Positions 48,208 to 57,883 of a stretch of 64,000 nucleotides of DNA are shown here, piece by piece (positions within the stretch are counted from its first letter, which is position 1; each line of letters opens with the position of its first letter). The notes under the pieces were generated by a model. It searched no databases, was not told where the DNA came from, and was given only the letters and a program-made list of their open reading frames with translations. Origin of the DNA: Asaia bogorensis (GTDB lineage: Bacteria; Pseudomonadota; Alphaproteobacteria; Acetobacterales; Acetobacteraceae); NCBI GenBank assembly GCA_945868845.1, contig CAMBMS010000004.1:1-64000 (forward strand), written 5' to 3'. The position numbers and the translations under genes were made by a program.

Positions 48208-48933
48208 ATGAAGACGACGCTGCGCATCGCCCATTGCTCGGATATCCATCTGGACAGCAACGCCCCCGGCACCAGCGGCAATGACACGCTGCGCCATGCC
48301 TTCGCCGCTGCCCTGGCAGACATGCAGGCGCATCGTCCTGATATCATGCTGTTGGCGGGCGATTTGTTCGATTCCAATCGGCCCACGGACGCCACGGTCC
48401 ACTGGGCGATGGATATTCTCGGCGCGCAACCCTTTCCCGTCGTCATCATCCCCGGCAACCATGACTGTATGGAGCCTAGTGGAGTCATCCGACGCTTCGA
48501 TTTCAATTCAATTCCCAATGTCCGCATGCTCGCCGCCCCGGATGGCGAGATCGCGTTCCTGCCGGAACTCGGCACCGCAGTCTGGGGCAAGGGTATGGTG
48601 GAGCATAACCGCACCTACCGCCCGCTCGCCGGCTGCCCGGAGCGTCCCGAAGGGGTGCGTTGGTACCTGGGCATGGGGCATGGACTTTTCGTGCCGCATG
48701 GCGGGGATACTGATCGTTCTTCCCCGATCCATATGTGCGAGATCGAGACTAACCCTTGCGACTATCTCGGGCTCGGCCACCACCACGCCGCCATGGAACT
48801 GGTGACCGATCATTCGGCCGCCGCCTATTCCGGCTCCTGCACAGATAATATCGGGCGGGGGCGCAGCTATGTCATCGTCGATTTGGGGCTGGCCAACGTG
48901 GCCCGTGTCGGCATCCATGTTGTCGGCACGTAA
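48208..48933 (+). CDS. Calcineurin-like metallophosphoesterase
   Basis: 241 residues with the five metallophosphoesterase motifs: DIHLD in AHCSDIHLDS, GDLFDSN, GNHDC in IIPGNHDCMEP, GMGHG near 152 and LGHHHAAM near 190. These bind two metal ions. It is shorter than SbcD and lacks its capping domain, although the opening resembles SbcD/Mre11-type nucleases. The exact substrate (DNA, nucleotide or phosphoester) is unknown. It stands alone between alaS and tRNA-Val. Confidence 0.85.
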   Translation: MKTTLRIAHCSDIHLDSNAPGTSGNDTLRHAFAAALADMQAHRPDIMLLAGDLFDSNRPTDATVHWAMDILGAQPFPVVIIPGNHDCMEPSGVIRRFDFNSIPNVRMLAAPDGEIAFLPELGTAVWGKGMVEHNRTYRPLAGCPERPEGVRWYLGMGHGLFVPHGGDTDRSSPIHMCEIETNPCDYLGLGHHHAAMELVTDHSAAAYSGSCTDNIGRGRSYVIVDLGLANVARVGIHVVGT

Positions 48934-48969
48934 CATACGGCACAAATAGGGGCCCACGCGGCGGGTTAA

Positions 48970-49044
48970 TGGTGGGCGCAACAGGGATTGAACCTGTGAC
49001 CTCCTCCGTGTCAGGGAGGCGCTCTCCCGCTGAGCTATGCGCCC
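48970..49044 (-). tRNA. tRNA-Val (GAC), CCA encoded
   Basis: Minus strand. The acceptor stem GGGCGCA pairs with TGCGCCC. The anticodon stem CCTCC/GGAGG encloses the loop CTGACAC, giving anticodon GAC. The T arm has GGTTCAATCC. The discriminator A is followed by a genomically encoded CCA. The D arm (AGCTCAGCGGGAGAGC) is normal. Confidence 0.95.
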
Positions 49045-49138
49045 ATCCGTCCGCCGGGACGGCGCTTTTTACGCGCCACCCGAACGGATCGCAAGCACCG
49101 GTGGCACACCGGGTGGAACGGGACCCCGCACACTTCGA

Positions 49139-50425
49139 TTAACCCCGGTTGGTCTCGGCGGCGACGGCGCCGCGGAACGCTGCGATGGTGTGGGCCACAT
49201 CGGCTTCGGTATGGGCCAGGGAGGCGTAGAATTTCGAATCGCCTTTCAGCACTCCCGCTGCCCGCAGGCGGGTATTAATCCGGCCTTGCAGGGCAGCGTC
49301 GGATTTGGCGGCGGACCGGTAATCGCGCACTTCGTCTTTCGTATAGATCACGTCGAACAATACCGGCACGCCAATCACCTGCGCCGGCAGATCATACTCG
49401 GCGATGATACGGGAAAAACCTTCCATCAGCGCCCGCCCGGTGGCGAAGACTTGCTCGTAGGCACCGGGCTGGCGCAGTACGTTGAGGGTGGCGAGGCCAG
49501 CGGCGGCGGCGACGGGATTTCCGGATAGGGTGCCGATCATCGGCAGGAAACCCTCATCGCCAACCAGCGAACGATCAAAATGCGCCATGATATCAGCCCG
49601 GCCGACGACGGCGGCCAACGGAAACCCACCACCGATAATTTTACCGAGCGTGGCGATATCCGGCGTCACGCCATAAAATTGCTGCGCCCCGCCCCAGGCG
49701 AAACGGAAGCCCGTCACTACCTCGTCGAAGATCAACGGAATTCCGCATGCGGCGGTCACCGCGCGGAGGGTCTGCAGGAACCCAGGTGCCGGCGGGATCA
49801 GGCGCTGGAACGGCTCGACGATCACGCCCGCCAATTCATCGCGATGCTCGTGGATCAGACTGGCCGCCATGTCGGCGTCATTGAACGGCGCGATCAGCAT
49901 GTCCTGGACCGTGGCACGCGGAATGCCGGCGGAATCGGGTGAAGCCTGCGGAAAATTCCCCGGTCGCTTTGGCGCCAAACTAAGCAAACTCCAGTCCGAC
50001 ATGCCGTGATAGCCGCCTTCGAATTTTAGGATCTTGTCGCGCTTGCGAAAGGCTCGTGCCAGCCGCATGGCATAGGCATCGGCCTCGGTGCCGCTGCTAA
50101 CAAAGCGCACCTTTTCCGCGCAGGCCACGGCCTCGGCGATTTCGGCAGCCAGCCGGATGCCCGGTTCGTTGTTGGCGAAAAATGTCGTCCCGCGCGGCAA
50201 CTGTGCCAGCACCGCTTCGGTTACTTCTGGATGGCAATGGCCAATAAACATCGGCCCTGAGCCGAGCAGGAAATCTACATACTCGTTGCCCGCGACATCC
50301 CAGACCCGCCCGCCCTTGCCCTCGCGGATGACCATGTCGAAGGAAATATTGCCGAAGCCCCCGCCCGGCAATACCTTGCGGGCCAGTTCCATCAGGCTTG
50401 CGGTTGCATCACTGCCGGCGGTCAT
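49139..50425 (-). CDS. Class III PLP aminotransferase, glutamate-1-semialdehyde aminomutase-like
   Basis: 428 residues from the ATG at 50425 (GGAG about 9 bases before). Blocks: YVDFLLGSGPMFIGHCHPEV, RFVSSGTEADAYAMRLARAF, KFEGGYHGMSDW, LIFDEVVTGFRFAWGGAQ and the PLP lysine in IATLGKIIGGGFPLAAVVG. This is the GSA-aminomutase subgroup. The sequence is noticeably diverged from typical HemL, so a role in heme synthesis is not assured; a catabolic aminotransferase is equally possible. It lies between two tRNA-Val genes. Confidence 0.82.
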   Translation of the reverse strand: MTAGSDATASLMELARKVLPGGGFGNISFDMVIREGKGGRVWDVAGNEYVDFLLGSGPMFIGHCHPEVTEAVLAQLPRGTTFFANNEPGIRLAAEIAEAVACAEKVRFVSSGTEADAYAMRLARAFRKRDKILKFEGGYHGMSDWSLLSLAPKRPGNFPQASPDSAGIPRATVQDMLIAPFNDADMAASLIHEHRDELAGVIVEPFQRLIPPAPGFLQTLRAVTAACGIPLIFDEVVTGFRFAWGGAQQFYGVTPDIATLGKIIGGGFPLAAVVGRADIMAHFDRSLVGDEGFLPMIGTLSGNPVAAAAGLATLNVLRQPGAYEQVFATGRALMEGFSRIIAEYDLPAQVIGVPVLFDVIYTKDEVRDYRSAAKSDAALQGRINTRLRAAGVLKGDSKFYASLAHTEADVAHTIAAFRGAVAAETNRG

Positions 50426-50500
50426 GGTCGTTCTCCACACTGTTTTCGGACCCTAGGGTTGCATTTGTTCCCGCGCCGCGCCATTCGGGGCAAGCCAGAC

Positions 50501-50572
50501 GGGCGGTTAGCTCAGCGGTAGAGCGTCTCGTTTACACCGAGAGGGTCGGCGGTTCGAATCCGTCACCGCCCA
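50501..50572 (+). tRNA. tRNA-Val (TAC), no encoded CCA
   Basis: The acceptor stem GGGCGGT pairs with ACCGCCC. The anticodon stem TCTCG/CGAGA encloses TTTACAC, giving anticodon TAC. The T arm contains GGTTCGAATCC. The discriminator A is followed by TTCC, so CCA must be added enzymatically. Confidence 0.95.
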
Positions 50573-50663
50573 TTCCGCTGCCAATTCCGCCGGCCATGGC
50601 CATCAAGCGGTCACCGCGGCGACCAAGGCACCCTCGGGTCATGCCGATACCGACTTAAAAATC

Positions 50664-51749
50664 CTATTCCGCCGCACGGCCTTGGCTTTGCCGCCGGGCG
50701 ATGAGGGCCTTGGTCGCGGGCAGCAGGCTGTTGCCATAGTCGATGACGTCCGCCAACGGGTCGAAGCCGCGCAGCAGGAAGGTGGTGACGCCAAGATCGT
50801 AATAATCCAGCAGCGCTTCCGCGACTTGCTCCGGCGTGCCGACCAGGCTGGTGGTATTGCCGCGCGCGCCGGTGACGGCGGCGGCGCCGGTCCACAGGCG
50901 CTTGTCCAGCCGTTCGCCCTGCGCGGCGGCGGCGAGTAGGCGGCGGGAGCCTTCATTGGCGGGGTTATGGCCGCTGATGGCATCGGGGCCGCGCAGGCGG
51001 ATGATAGTTTGCTTGATCTCCTCAGCCCGCGCCCAGGCTTTTTCCTCGGTCTCGGCCAGGATCGGGCGGAAGGACAGGCTGAACCGCACGGTGCGTCCGT
51101 GTGCCGCTGCGGCGGCGCGCACGCGCGCGATCACCTCGCGGACTTGTGTGTGGGTTTCACCCCACAGCGCGTAGACATCGGCATGTTTGCCTGAGACGGC
51201 GACGGCGGCGTCGGATACTCCACCAAAGAAGATCGGAATATGCGGGCGCTGGACGCAGCGCATCGCTGTCGAGGTACCTGCGAACTGATAATATTTTCCG
51301 GTGTGATCCAGCGGGCCTTTCTCGGTCCAGACGCGCTTAAGGATCGAAACATATTCGTCGGTGCGGGCGTAACGTTCGTTCTTGTCCAGGTAATCGCCGT
51401 CGCGGTGCTGGTCGATATCGTCGCCACCGGTAATCACATGCATCGCCGCGCGGCCGCCGGTGATGTGGTCGAGGGTGGCGAATTTTCGTGCCGCCACGGT
51501 CGGCGCAATAAAGCCAGGGCGATGGGCAACCAGGAAGCCCAGCCGTTCCGTATGCGCCGCCGCGTGCGCGGCCACCAGGAAACCATCGGGCGAATCCGAA
51601 AAATACCCCACCAGCACGCGGTCGAAATTCCCCCGCTCCGCTGTCTGGGCGAAATCTCGGATATAGGCGCGATCCAGCAAAACATCCCCCGGTGGGTGGA
51701 TTTCCGATTGCTGGCGATGATGAATCATGCCGATGAATTCGACACTCAT
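50664..51749 (-). CDS. LLM-class flavin-dependent oxidoreductase (alkanesulfonate monooxygenase-like)
   Basis: 361 residues. VEFIGMIHHRQQSEIH, NFDRVLVGYFSDSPDGFLVAAHAAAHTERLGFLVAHRPGFIAPTVAARKFATLDHITGGRAAMHVITGG and HIPIFFGGVSDAAVAVSGKHADVYALWGETHTQV resemble SsuD-type FMNH2-dependent monooxygenases, which release sulfite from alkanesulfonates. No ssu transporter or flavin reductase gene is adjacent, so the substrate is open. It is divergent from the LLM gene at 51839 with an 89-bp shared promoter region. Confidence 0.85.
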   Translation of the reverse strand: MSVEFIGMIHHRQQSEIHPPGDVLLDRAYIRDFAQTAERGNFDRVLVGYFSDSPDGFLVAAHAAAHTERLGFLVAHRPGFIAPTVAARKFATLDHITGGRAAMHVITGGDDIDQHRDGDYLDKNERYARTDEYVSILKRVWTEKGPLDHTGKYYQFAGTSTAMRCVQRPHIPIFFGGVSDAAVAVSGKHADVYALWGETHTQVREVIARVRAAAAAHGRTVRFSLSFRPILAETEEKAWARAEEIKQTIIRLRGPDAISGHNPANEGSRRLLAAAAQGERLDKRLWTGAAAVTGARGNTTSLVGTPEQVAEALLDYYDLGVTTFLLRGFDPLADVIDYGNSLLPATKALIARRQSQGRAAE

Positions 51750-51838
51750 GGCAGGCCTCAGCGTTTAAACCAGGGTAACGTAGGCACATGCCCAGGACTG
51801 CGGCAAGCTGGCATCGAATCGAAAAAGGAGGATTAGGC

Positions 51839-52885
51839 ATGCGGGTCTTCACCATGCTGCCCTTGCGGCATTGGCGCGACGTGGAGCCGGCGGCGCGGGA
51901 AGCGGAGGCAGTCGGGTTCGACGCAGTGATGACGGTGGAGCTGGGCCATGACGTGTTCACCCCGTTGGCCATGGCGGCGCTGGTGACACGGCGCGTTGAG
52001 CTCACCCCCTCCATTGTCGTGGCGTTTCCGCGCAGCCCGACCGTGATCGCGCATCAGGCCTGGGATTTGCAAGCCAATTCGGACGGACGCTTTGTGCTCG
52101 GCTTGGGTAGCCAGGTGAGGGGGCATAACGAACGCCGTTTCGGAATCCCCTGGACCGCTCCGGCCCCACGGCTGAAGGATTATGTGTGCGCGCTGCGGGC
52201 GGTCTGGCGGTGTTGGGAAACACGCGGGAAACTAAACTACCAGGGTACGCATTATAAAATTTCCCTCATGACGCCGGACTTCTCGCCGGAGCCAACCGGG
52301 CTCCCGATGGTGCCAGTGGCGATTTCTGCCGTGGGGGAGGCGATGCTGCGCGTCGCCGGTGAAGTCGCAGATGGGGTGCGGCTGCACCCCATCTGCTCAC
52401 GCAAATATCTGGAACAGGTCTGCCTGCCGCAGATCGCGGAAGGCTGGCGGCGCGGCGGGCGAGCGCGCGAACATTTCGATATCCATGGCGGCGGCTTCGT
52501 CGCCACTGGCCCGGATGACGCGGCGGTGGCAAGGGCGATGGAAGAGGTGCGCCGCCGCGTGGCTTTCTATGGCTCCACCCGCAGTTATCTGCCCATCTTG
52601 GCTTTGCATGGGTTGGAGGATCTGGGACTGAAGCTCCATCGCATGTCCATTGAGGGGCGTTGGGCTGAGATGGCGGGAGAAATTTCCGACGACGTGGCAC
52701 GTATTTTCGCTGCCTGCGGAACTTATGACACTATCGCGGCCGAAATCGCGGACAGGTTCGGTGGTGTGGCCGATTCCATCGATCTGCATTTCGCGCCTGG
52801 CACGCCCGCCGGGCTGCAACGCGAGATCGTCGTCGATATCCACCGCATCCCCATTGGCTTCACCGGCTTCAAGGCAAATTGGTAG
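51839..52885 (+). CDS. LLM-class oxidoreductase
   Basis: 348 residues from MRVFTMLPLRHWRDVEPAAR; GGAGG lies 7 bases upstream, so this ATG is preferred over 51788. The core reads AVMTVELGHDVFTPLAMAALVTRRVEL, SNSDGRFVLGLGSQ-like ANSDGRFVLGLGSQVRGHNE and VRLHPICSRKYLEQ. It belongs to the TIGR03617-like group, usually annotated as F420-dependent. Five bases separate its stop from the next LLM gene, so the two are an operon. Confidence 0.85.
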   Translation: MRVFTMLPLRHWRDVEPAAREAEAVGFDAVMTVELGHDVFTPLAMAALVTRRVELTPSIVVAFPRSPTVIAHQAWDLQANSDGRFVLGLGSQVRGHNERRFGIPWTAPAPRLKDYVCALRAVWRCWETRGKLNYQGTHYKISLMTPDFSPEPTGLPMVPVAISAVGEAMLRVAGEVADGVRLHPICSRKYLEQVCLPQIAEGWRRGGRAREHFDIHGGGFVATGPDDAAVARAMEEVRRRVAFYGSTRSYLPILALHGLEDLGLKLHRMSIEGRWAEMAGEISDDVARIFAACGTYDTIAAEIADRFGGVADSIDLHFAPGTPAGLQREIVVDIHRIPIGFTGFKANW

Positions 52886-52890
52886 AAACG

Positions 52891-53874
52891 ATGATCCTTC
52901 CGTTGGATAAGAAGCTTTCCCTCGGCGTGCAGACCATTCATCGCCGCACCGAACCCGCCACGGCGCCATGGGAACCGAGCATCGACGAGCTGGTCGAGCT
53001 GGTCGAGCTGGTGGATCGTTGCGGTTACGATTCGCTCTGGGCCGGCGATCATATTTCCTACGCCATCCCGATCCTGGATCCCATGTTGCAACTCGCGCAG
53101 GCCGCCATGGTCAGCCGCCGGCTGATATTGGGAACATCCGTGCTGCTATTACCCTTGCGCCATCCGACGCCGGTGGCCAAGCAGGTGTCCACCCTCGATC
53201 ATCTGATTGAGGGGCGGCTCATTCTAGGCGTGGGTGTCGGCGGGGAATTTCCGAACGAATATGCTGCTTGTGGCGTGCCGGTTAATGAACGCGGCGCGCG
53301 GCTGGCCGAAGGTGTGGCAGTGCTTCGAAAATTCTTCAGCGGCGAACCGGTGAGCCATGAGGGAAAATTCTATGGCCCCTTTACCGACGTGACGATGCGC
53401 CCGGCGCCGCGCCAGGTGGGTGGCCCGCCGATCTGGTTCGCCGGCCGATCGGATGCGGCGCTGCGCCGCATCGGTCGGATTGGCGACGGCTGGCTATCCT
53501 ATGTGGTGACACCGGAGACGTACAAGGCCGGGCTGGACAAGATCGCCGCCGCCACGGAAGGGCGGACGATGCAAAGCTTTGGCACCAGCCATTTGCTGTT
53601 TACTCGTGTCGATGACAGTTACGAAAAAGCCCTGGAGGCGGCTACGGAAACGCTCAGCGTGCGTTACGCGATGGATTTCCGTCGCGCCGCGCAGCGTTAT
53701 TGCGCGCTGGGAAGGCCCGAACAAGTGGCCGAGCGCATTCGCGAATTTTACACCGCCGGGCTGCGCCACGTGATCCTGGACCTGCTCGGACCCTATGAGG
53801 AACGCCAGCGCCAGATCGCCTGGTTCGCCGCCGATGTGGCGCCGCTGCTGCGCGATCTGACCCATCCGGCATGA
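52891..53874 (+). CDS. LLM-class flavin/F420-dependent oxidoreductase
   Basis: 327 residues from the ATG at 52891. Blocks: GYDSLWAGDHISYAIPILDPMLQLAQAAMVSRRLILGTSVLLLPLRHPTPVAKQVSTLDHLIEGRLILGVGVGGEFPNEYAACGVP, and GGPPIWFAGRSDAALRRIGRIGDGWLSYVVTPE near 180. A local ELVELVELVD triplet arises from a three-fold 9-base repeat near 52986-53012. The stop overlaps the ATG of the MFS pseudogene (ATGA), implying the three were once one transcript and that the product may have been exported by that transporter (inference). Confidence 0.86.
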   Translation: MILPLDKKLSLGVQTIHRRTEPATAPWEPSIDELVELVELVDRCGYDSLWAGDHISYAIPILDPMLQLAQAAMVSRRLILGTSVLLLPLRHPTPVAKQVSTLDHLIEGRLILGVGVGGEFPNEYAACGVPVNERGARLAEGVAVLRKFFSGEPVSHEGKFYGPFTDVTMRPAPRQVGGPPIWFAGRSDAALRRIGRIGDGWLSYVVTPETYKAGLDKIAAATEGRTMQSFGTSHLLFTRVDDSYEKALEAATETLSVRYAMDFRRAAQRYCALGRPEQVAERIREFYTAGLRHVILDLLGPYEERQRQIAWFAADVAPLLRDLTHPA

Positions 53875-55232
53875 AGGCTTCCCAGGATCGGGTCGATCCG
53901 CGCGTTTGGCGCATCGCCGCCACCTGCTCTTGCGGGCCGCTGATGTTGGGGCTGGATTCCACCATGGTGAATATCTCGCTGGATACACTGGGCCAGGCTT
54001 TTGGGATGCCGCTGGGAAGCATCCAATGGGTGGTCAGCGCCTATCTGCTGGCCCTCGCCTTGGCGCTGCCCTTGAGTGGCTGGCTAATGGATCGTGTGGG
54101 TGGACGGCCCATTTTCCTCGGTTGTTTCGTGATTTTTGTACTGGGCTCGGTACTCTCCGCGATGGCGGTTACGGTCGAAATGCTGATCGCGAGCCGGGTA
54201 TTGCAAGGCATCGCGGGCGGGCTATTGGCGCCGATGATACAGTTGATGATGGCCCACCATGCCGGGCGGCACATGGCACGGGTGATCGGCATCGCCGCCA
54301 TGCCGGTGATGGGAGGGCAGATGCTGGGCCCAAGCCTGGGCGGGCTTTTACTCATGCATCTGGGATGACGATGGATTTTCCTGGTCAATCTGCCAATGGG
54401 TCTTCTGGCGATGGCATTTGCTTGGTTCGCCTTGCCGCGCGATGAAGCATCCACGCCGCGCCGGTTGGATCTGCTCGGGTTCGCTTTGATTTTGCCCGGC
54501 CTGGCATTACTGCTACACGGCCTAGTGGCGTTGGCACATGGAACGGACGGTCCACTGATCGGTTTATTATTAAGTTTTCTGCTGCTGGGCGGCTTCGTTG
54601 TGCATGCGCTGCGGGCGCGGCATGGTGCCCTTATAGATTTACGTCTGTTTGCCGGGCGCATCTTTCGTGCTGCTGCCGTTACGCAATTCCTGTCTAATGC
54701 CATCAATTTTGGCGGCCAGCTCTTGTTGCCGCTTTATTTTCTCAAAGTCCATGACTCGTCGCCCGGCTTGACCGGATTGCTGCTGGTGCCGATGGCGCTG
54801 GGCATGTTCGTATCCTTACCAGTGATGGGACGCCTCAGCGAGCGATTCGGTGCACGGGTAATTTCTGGCACCGGGGCCGGCCTTGCCTTGCTGGGAACCG
54901 TACCATTTTCCCTCGCGGGGCCAGGAACATCCTGAGTAGTGCTGTGCGGCGCCTTATTTGTGCGCGGCTTTGGTGTGGGATCCATTACTATTCCCTCGGC
55001 CGCGGCTGCCTATGCCTCCATCCCGCGTGAATCGCTTAGCAGCGCGACGACGGCCATTAATATATGCCAACGCCTTGGTGGTCCGGTGGGCACCACGGTG
55101 CTCGCGCTGTTCCTGCAACACCAGTTATTGATGGATGCGCCGCTTGCGGCCTATACTGCTACTTTCTGGTTATTGACGGCTTTGGCGGGCTGCGGGTTAA
55201 TCGCGGCCTCGCATTTACTGGGCTGGCGCTGA
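53871..55232 (+). pseudogene. DHA2-family MFS transporter interrupted by two in-frame TGA codons
   Basis: One unshifted frame of 453 codons encodes a 14-TMS EmrB-like transporter: LDSTMVNISLDTLGQAFGMPLGSIQWVVSAYLLALAL, GWLMDRVGGRPIFLG and RVLQGIAGGLLAPM. TGA occurs at 54366-54368 (HLG-stop-RWIFLVN) and at 54933-54935 (GTS-stop-VVLCGAL). The first stands where a Trp is expected (GWRWIF), so it is TGG changed to TGA. There are no frameshifts, so inactivation is recent; sequencing error at two separate places is less likely. The start overlaps the LLM gene stop. Confidence 0.85.
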
Positions 55233-55323
55233 AAGATAATCGAATTTATTAATGTTATCGTTGTTGACCGGAGAGCCATCCGCGTAGTAGGGGTATGTTT
55301 CTGTTCACATTTTGAGGTTTATT

Positions 55324-55539
55324 ATGGCGCGTAAGCCACAACTTAATACCATGCTCCGTGCCGCCCGGCTGAAAAAAGGCTTGACCCTGCAGCAGCTCGC
55401 CGATGCGATCGGCGTGACTGGCGCGGCCATCGCGCATTGGGAAGCTGGCAAGAACCGGCCCCGGGAAGCCCATCTGGCGGCGGCGTGCAAGGCGCTAAAG
55501 ATTTCCGTCCGCAATGCGCGGGAGCTGGCGGGGCTGTAG
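55324..55539 (+). CDS. XRE-family HTH regulator (small)
   Basis: 71 residues: LNTMLRAARLKKGLTLQQLADAIGVTGAAIAHWEAGKNRPREAHL is a complete Cro/C1-type helix-turn-helix with little else. GAGG sits 7 bases before the ATG at 55324. It may regulate the adjacent genes; no operator is apparent. Toxin partner: none adjacent. Confidence 0.82.
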   Translation: MARKPQLNTMLRAARLKKGLTLQQLADAIGVTGAAIAHWEAGKNRPREAHLAAACKALKISVRNARELAGL

Positions 55540-55587
55540 TCCCCGCCATCCGGCGCAGGGGCACCTTTGCGTATGGGTGGGTCGCGT

Positions 55588-56259
55588 ATGGATGGATTTT
55601 CCGATAACGCCTGGCGCCGGACAGCGTCCCTGCGCCAGGCCGTCAACACCCTGCCTTTCAATACGGAACTGGCCGCCGGGACGCTAAGCGCCGGGCGGTT
55701 TCAATTCTATGTGGTGCAGGATGCGCTTTATCTGGGGCAATATTCCCGAGCCCTGGCCATCGCGGCGGCACGGGCGTCCGATGCGCCGGCGTTGCATGTG
55801 TTCGCCCAGTCCGCGCTGGAAGCGGTTTCCGTCGAGCAGGCCCTGCACGCGGGTTATATGAAGCAATTCGGCGTGAACAGCGAACAATTTGCCAACACCG
55901 AGCCGACCCCTGATTGCCTTGCCTATACCAGCTTCCTGATGACAGCCGCCTATCACGAACCCTGGGAAGTTCTTCTGGCTGCCTTGCTTCCGTGTTTCTG
56001 GATTTACTGGGATGTCGGGACGGAAATTTCCCGCCATGCGGCGGCAGATAATCCTTATCGCGCCTGGATCGACACCTATGCCGATCAGAATTTTGGCGCC
56101 ACGGTGCGCGCTGTGATCGGCATTACCGACCGGGCTGCGGCGGCCACCACGCCGGCTATGCAGGCGCGGATGATGGCTGCATTTATCCGCTCCACCCAGT
56201 ATGAATGGATGTTCTGGGACAGCGCCTACCAGCAGCGTGGCTGGCCCATCACGCCCTGA
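55588..56259 (+). CDS. TenA-family aminopyrimidine aminohydrolase/thiaminase II
   Basis: 223 residues, all-helical TenA fold. The active-site cysteine is Cys136 in LLPCFWIYWDVG; Asp45 is in FYVVQDALYLGQYSRAL; and a late YEWMFWDSAY carries the conserved Glu. Family role: hydrolysis of aminopyrimidine to salvage thiamine from degraded material, or regulation. An upstream TTG/ATG at 55567/55573 is in frame; MDGFSDNAWRRTASLR gives the family-like N-terminus. One base separates it from the 2-oxoglutarate oxygenase gene. Confidence 0.87.
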   Translation: MDGFSDNAWRRTASLRQAVNTLPFNTELAAGTLSAGRFQFYVVQDALYLGQYSRALAIAAARASDAPALHVFAQSALEAVSVEQALHAGYMKQFGVNSEQFANTEPTPDCLAYTSFLMTAAYHEPWEVLLAALLPCFWIYWDVGTEISRHAAADNPYRAWIDTYADQNFGATVRAVIGITDRAAAATTPAMQARMMAAFIRSTQYEWMFWDSAYQQRGWPITP

Positions 56260-56260
56260 T

Positions 56261-57244
56261 ATGGTCGACCATATTCCTGTCATCGATGTGCGTGATATGC
56301 TGGCAGGTAGGCCTGAGGCGCTGGAATCTACGGCGCGGGCGGTGCATGACGCGTTGACCCAAGTGGGCTTCCTGGTCCTCACCGGCCACGATGTGCCGCC
56401 GGGCCTGATGGCGGCCACCTTCGCGCAGGCACGGCGCATCCACGATCTACCGATGGCGCGCAAGCTGGCGCTGCGGATGAACGAACATAATAACGGCTAC
56501 ATGGCGATGGGCCGATATGCTGTGTGGACATCGGACGTCAATAAAAACGACAAGCCCGATCTCAACGAAGCCTTCTTCGTCAAGCGCGAGCGTCCGGCCA
56601 GCGATCCGTTGCTGCTATCTGGGCGCAAGCTCGTCGGGCCGAATGTCTGGCCGGGGGAGGATGAGTTACCCGGATTTCGGGCCGGCGTGCTGGATTATGT
56701 GACCACTATGGACCATCTCGCGCTTCGCATGCTGCCTGCAGTGGCGCTGGCGCTCGACCTGCCGGTATATTGGTTCGACGCGGCGTTCACCGATAGCCAG
56801 TTTTCCTTCCGCCTGTCGCATTATCCGCCGATAGCGGCGGCGGAAAACCAGTTTGGTATCGCGCCGCACACTGACAGCAATTTTCTTACCTTCTTGGCAC
56901 AGTCTGAGGTGCCCGGATTGCAGGTCCGCCTGCCTTCCGGGGATTGGCTGGATGTTCCCTGTATCCCCGGCTCCTTTGCGGTAAATGCCGGGGATATGAT
57001 GAAACGCTGGACGAACGGACGTTTTAAATCCACGCCGCATCGTGCGTTGCCGCCGGTGGGGCGACATCGCTACGCTATTCCCTTTTTCCTTGGCCCCAAT
57101 TTCGATTGCGTGATCGAGTGCCTGCCGACATGCCAGAGGCCGGATAATCCGCCGCAATTTCCGCCGATCACCTATGCCGATTGGACCAGTTATTGGTACG
57201 AGGCCAATTACAATCCGCAAACGCAAAAGGACGTTGCCGATTAA
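56261..57244 (+). CDS. 2-oxoglutarate/Fe(II)-dependent oxygenase, isopenicillin N synthase family
   Basis: 327 residues. An N-terminal DIOX_N-like domain (IPVIDVRDML, VGFLVLTGHDVPPGL) precedes the double-stranded beta-helix with iron ligands His203 and Asp205 (APHTDSNFLT) and His260 (STPHRAL). Arg270 in RHRYAIPFF is the expected 2-oxoglutarate anchor; the usual RxS is RxA here, a small departure. Likely catalyses hydroxylation or cyclisation of an unknown small molecule. Directly downstream of tenA. Confidence 0.86.
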   Translation: MVDHIPVIDVRDMLAGRPEALESTARAVHDALTQVGFLVLTGHDVPPGLMAATFAQARRIHDLPMARKLALRMNEHNNGYMAMGRYAVWTSDVNKNDKPDLNEAFFVKRERPASDPLLLSGRKLVGPNVWPGEDELPGFRAGVLDYVTTMDHLALRMLPAVALALDLPVYWFDAAFTDSQFSFRLSHYPPIAAAENQFGIAPHTDSNFLTFLAQSEVPGLQVRLPSGDWLDVPCIPGSFAVNAGDMMKRWTNGRFKSTPHRALPPVGRHRYAIPFFLGPNFDCVIECLPTCQRPDNPPQFPPITYADWTSYWYEANYNPQTQKDVAD

Positions 57245-57327
57245 CTGATCGGCGCCTGTAAATCTGGTAACGCGCCCAGATCCCTCGCGCGTGATAGTGC
57301 GCGGATGGACATTAGCAAAGCCTTGGC

Positions 57328-57800
57328 CTACGCCGCGCCCAGCGGAGCCGCGCTGTTATCGCGGAATTTCTCTGCGATTTCGTTGGCGCTGAGCGGATGA
57401 CTGGGATCGCTCGTTGGCTTCATCACTGTTTTCTCATGCATCGCGCAGCCCTGCATGAGAATGGTGACGCGAGCGGGGAAATTGTCCGGATAACGCCTGT
57501 CCAGTTCGGCGACGGTAACCACCTCGGTGACCGCCAGAATTTGCGCACCAACGGGTTATTCACCCGCTCGGGCGTGAACAGGGCTTACGTCAGGGTACGG
57601 TCCACGGCTGTGAAGGCGGTACAATACGGCAAGGCAACCCGGCTAGCGTGCGATGCGGGATCCATCCGCATTCTCGATCCAACCGGAGGCGGCGCAGCCG
57701 GCGGTATCGAGAATGATGTCTCGCACCGGGCCACCACCGGCGTCGGTAAATCCTGATATTTCAAGTTAGCGACGAATTCTGTTAGCGTGCGGGTGGTCAC
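57328..57800 (-). pseudogene. MmgE/PrpD-family dehydratase remnant with large internal deletion
   Basis: N-terminal part TTRTLTEFVANLKYQDLPTPVVARCE and C-terminal part AVTEVVTVAELDRRYPDNFPARVTI, HPLSANEIAEKFRDNSAAPLGAA are both recognisable. Some 300 middle residues are lost and frames shift around 57560-57600 (ERVNNPLVRK in another frame). The family includes 2-methylcitrate dehydratase and cis-aconitate decarboxylase. Lies in the 640-bp gap before the SDR gene; nothing else is seen there. Confidence 0.75.
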
Positions 57801-57883
57801 GATCGGTATCCCCTCTTCCTCTGGCCATAGGATCGCCCCTATGGCAGCATCCGGTCAGACCATTGGAACGGGGGAAACCAACC

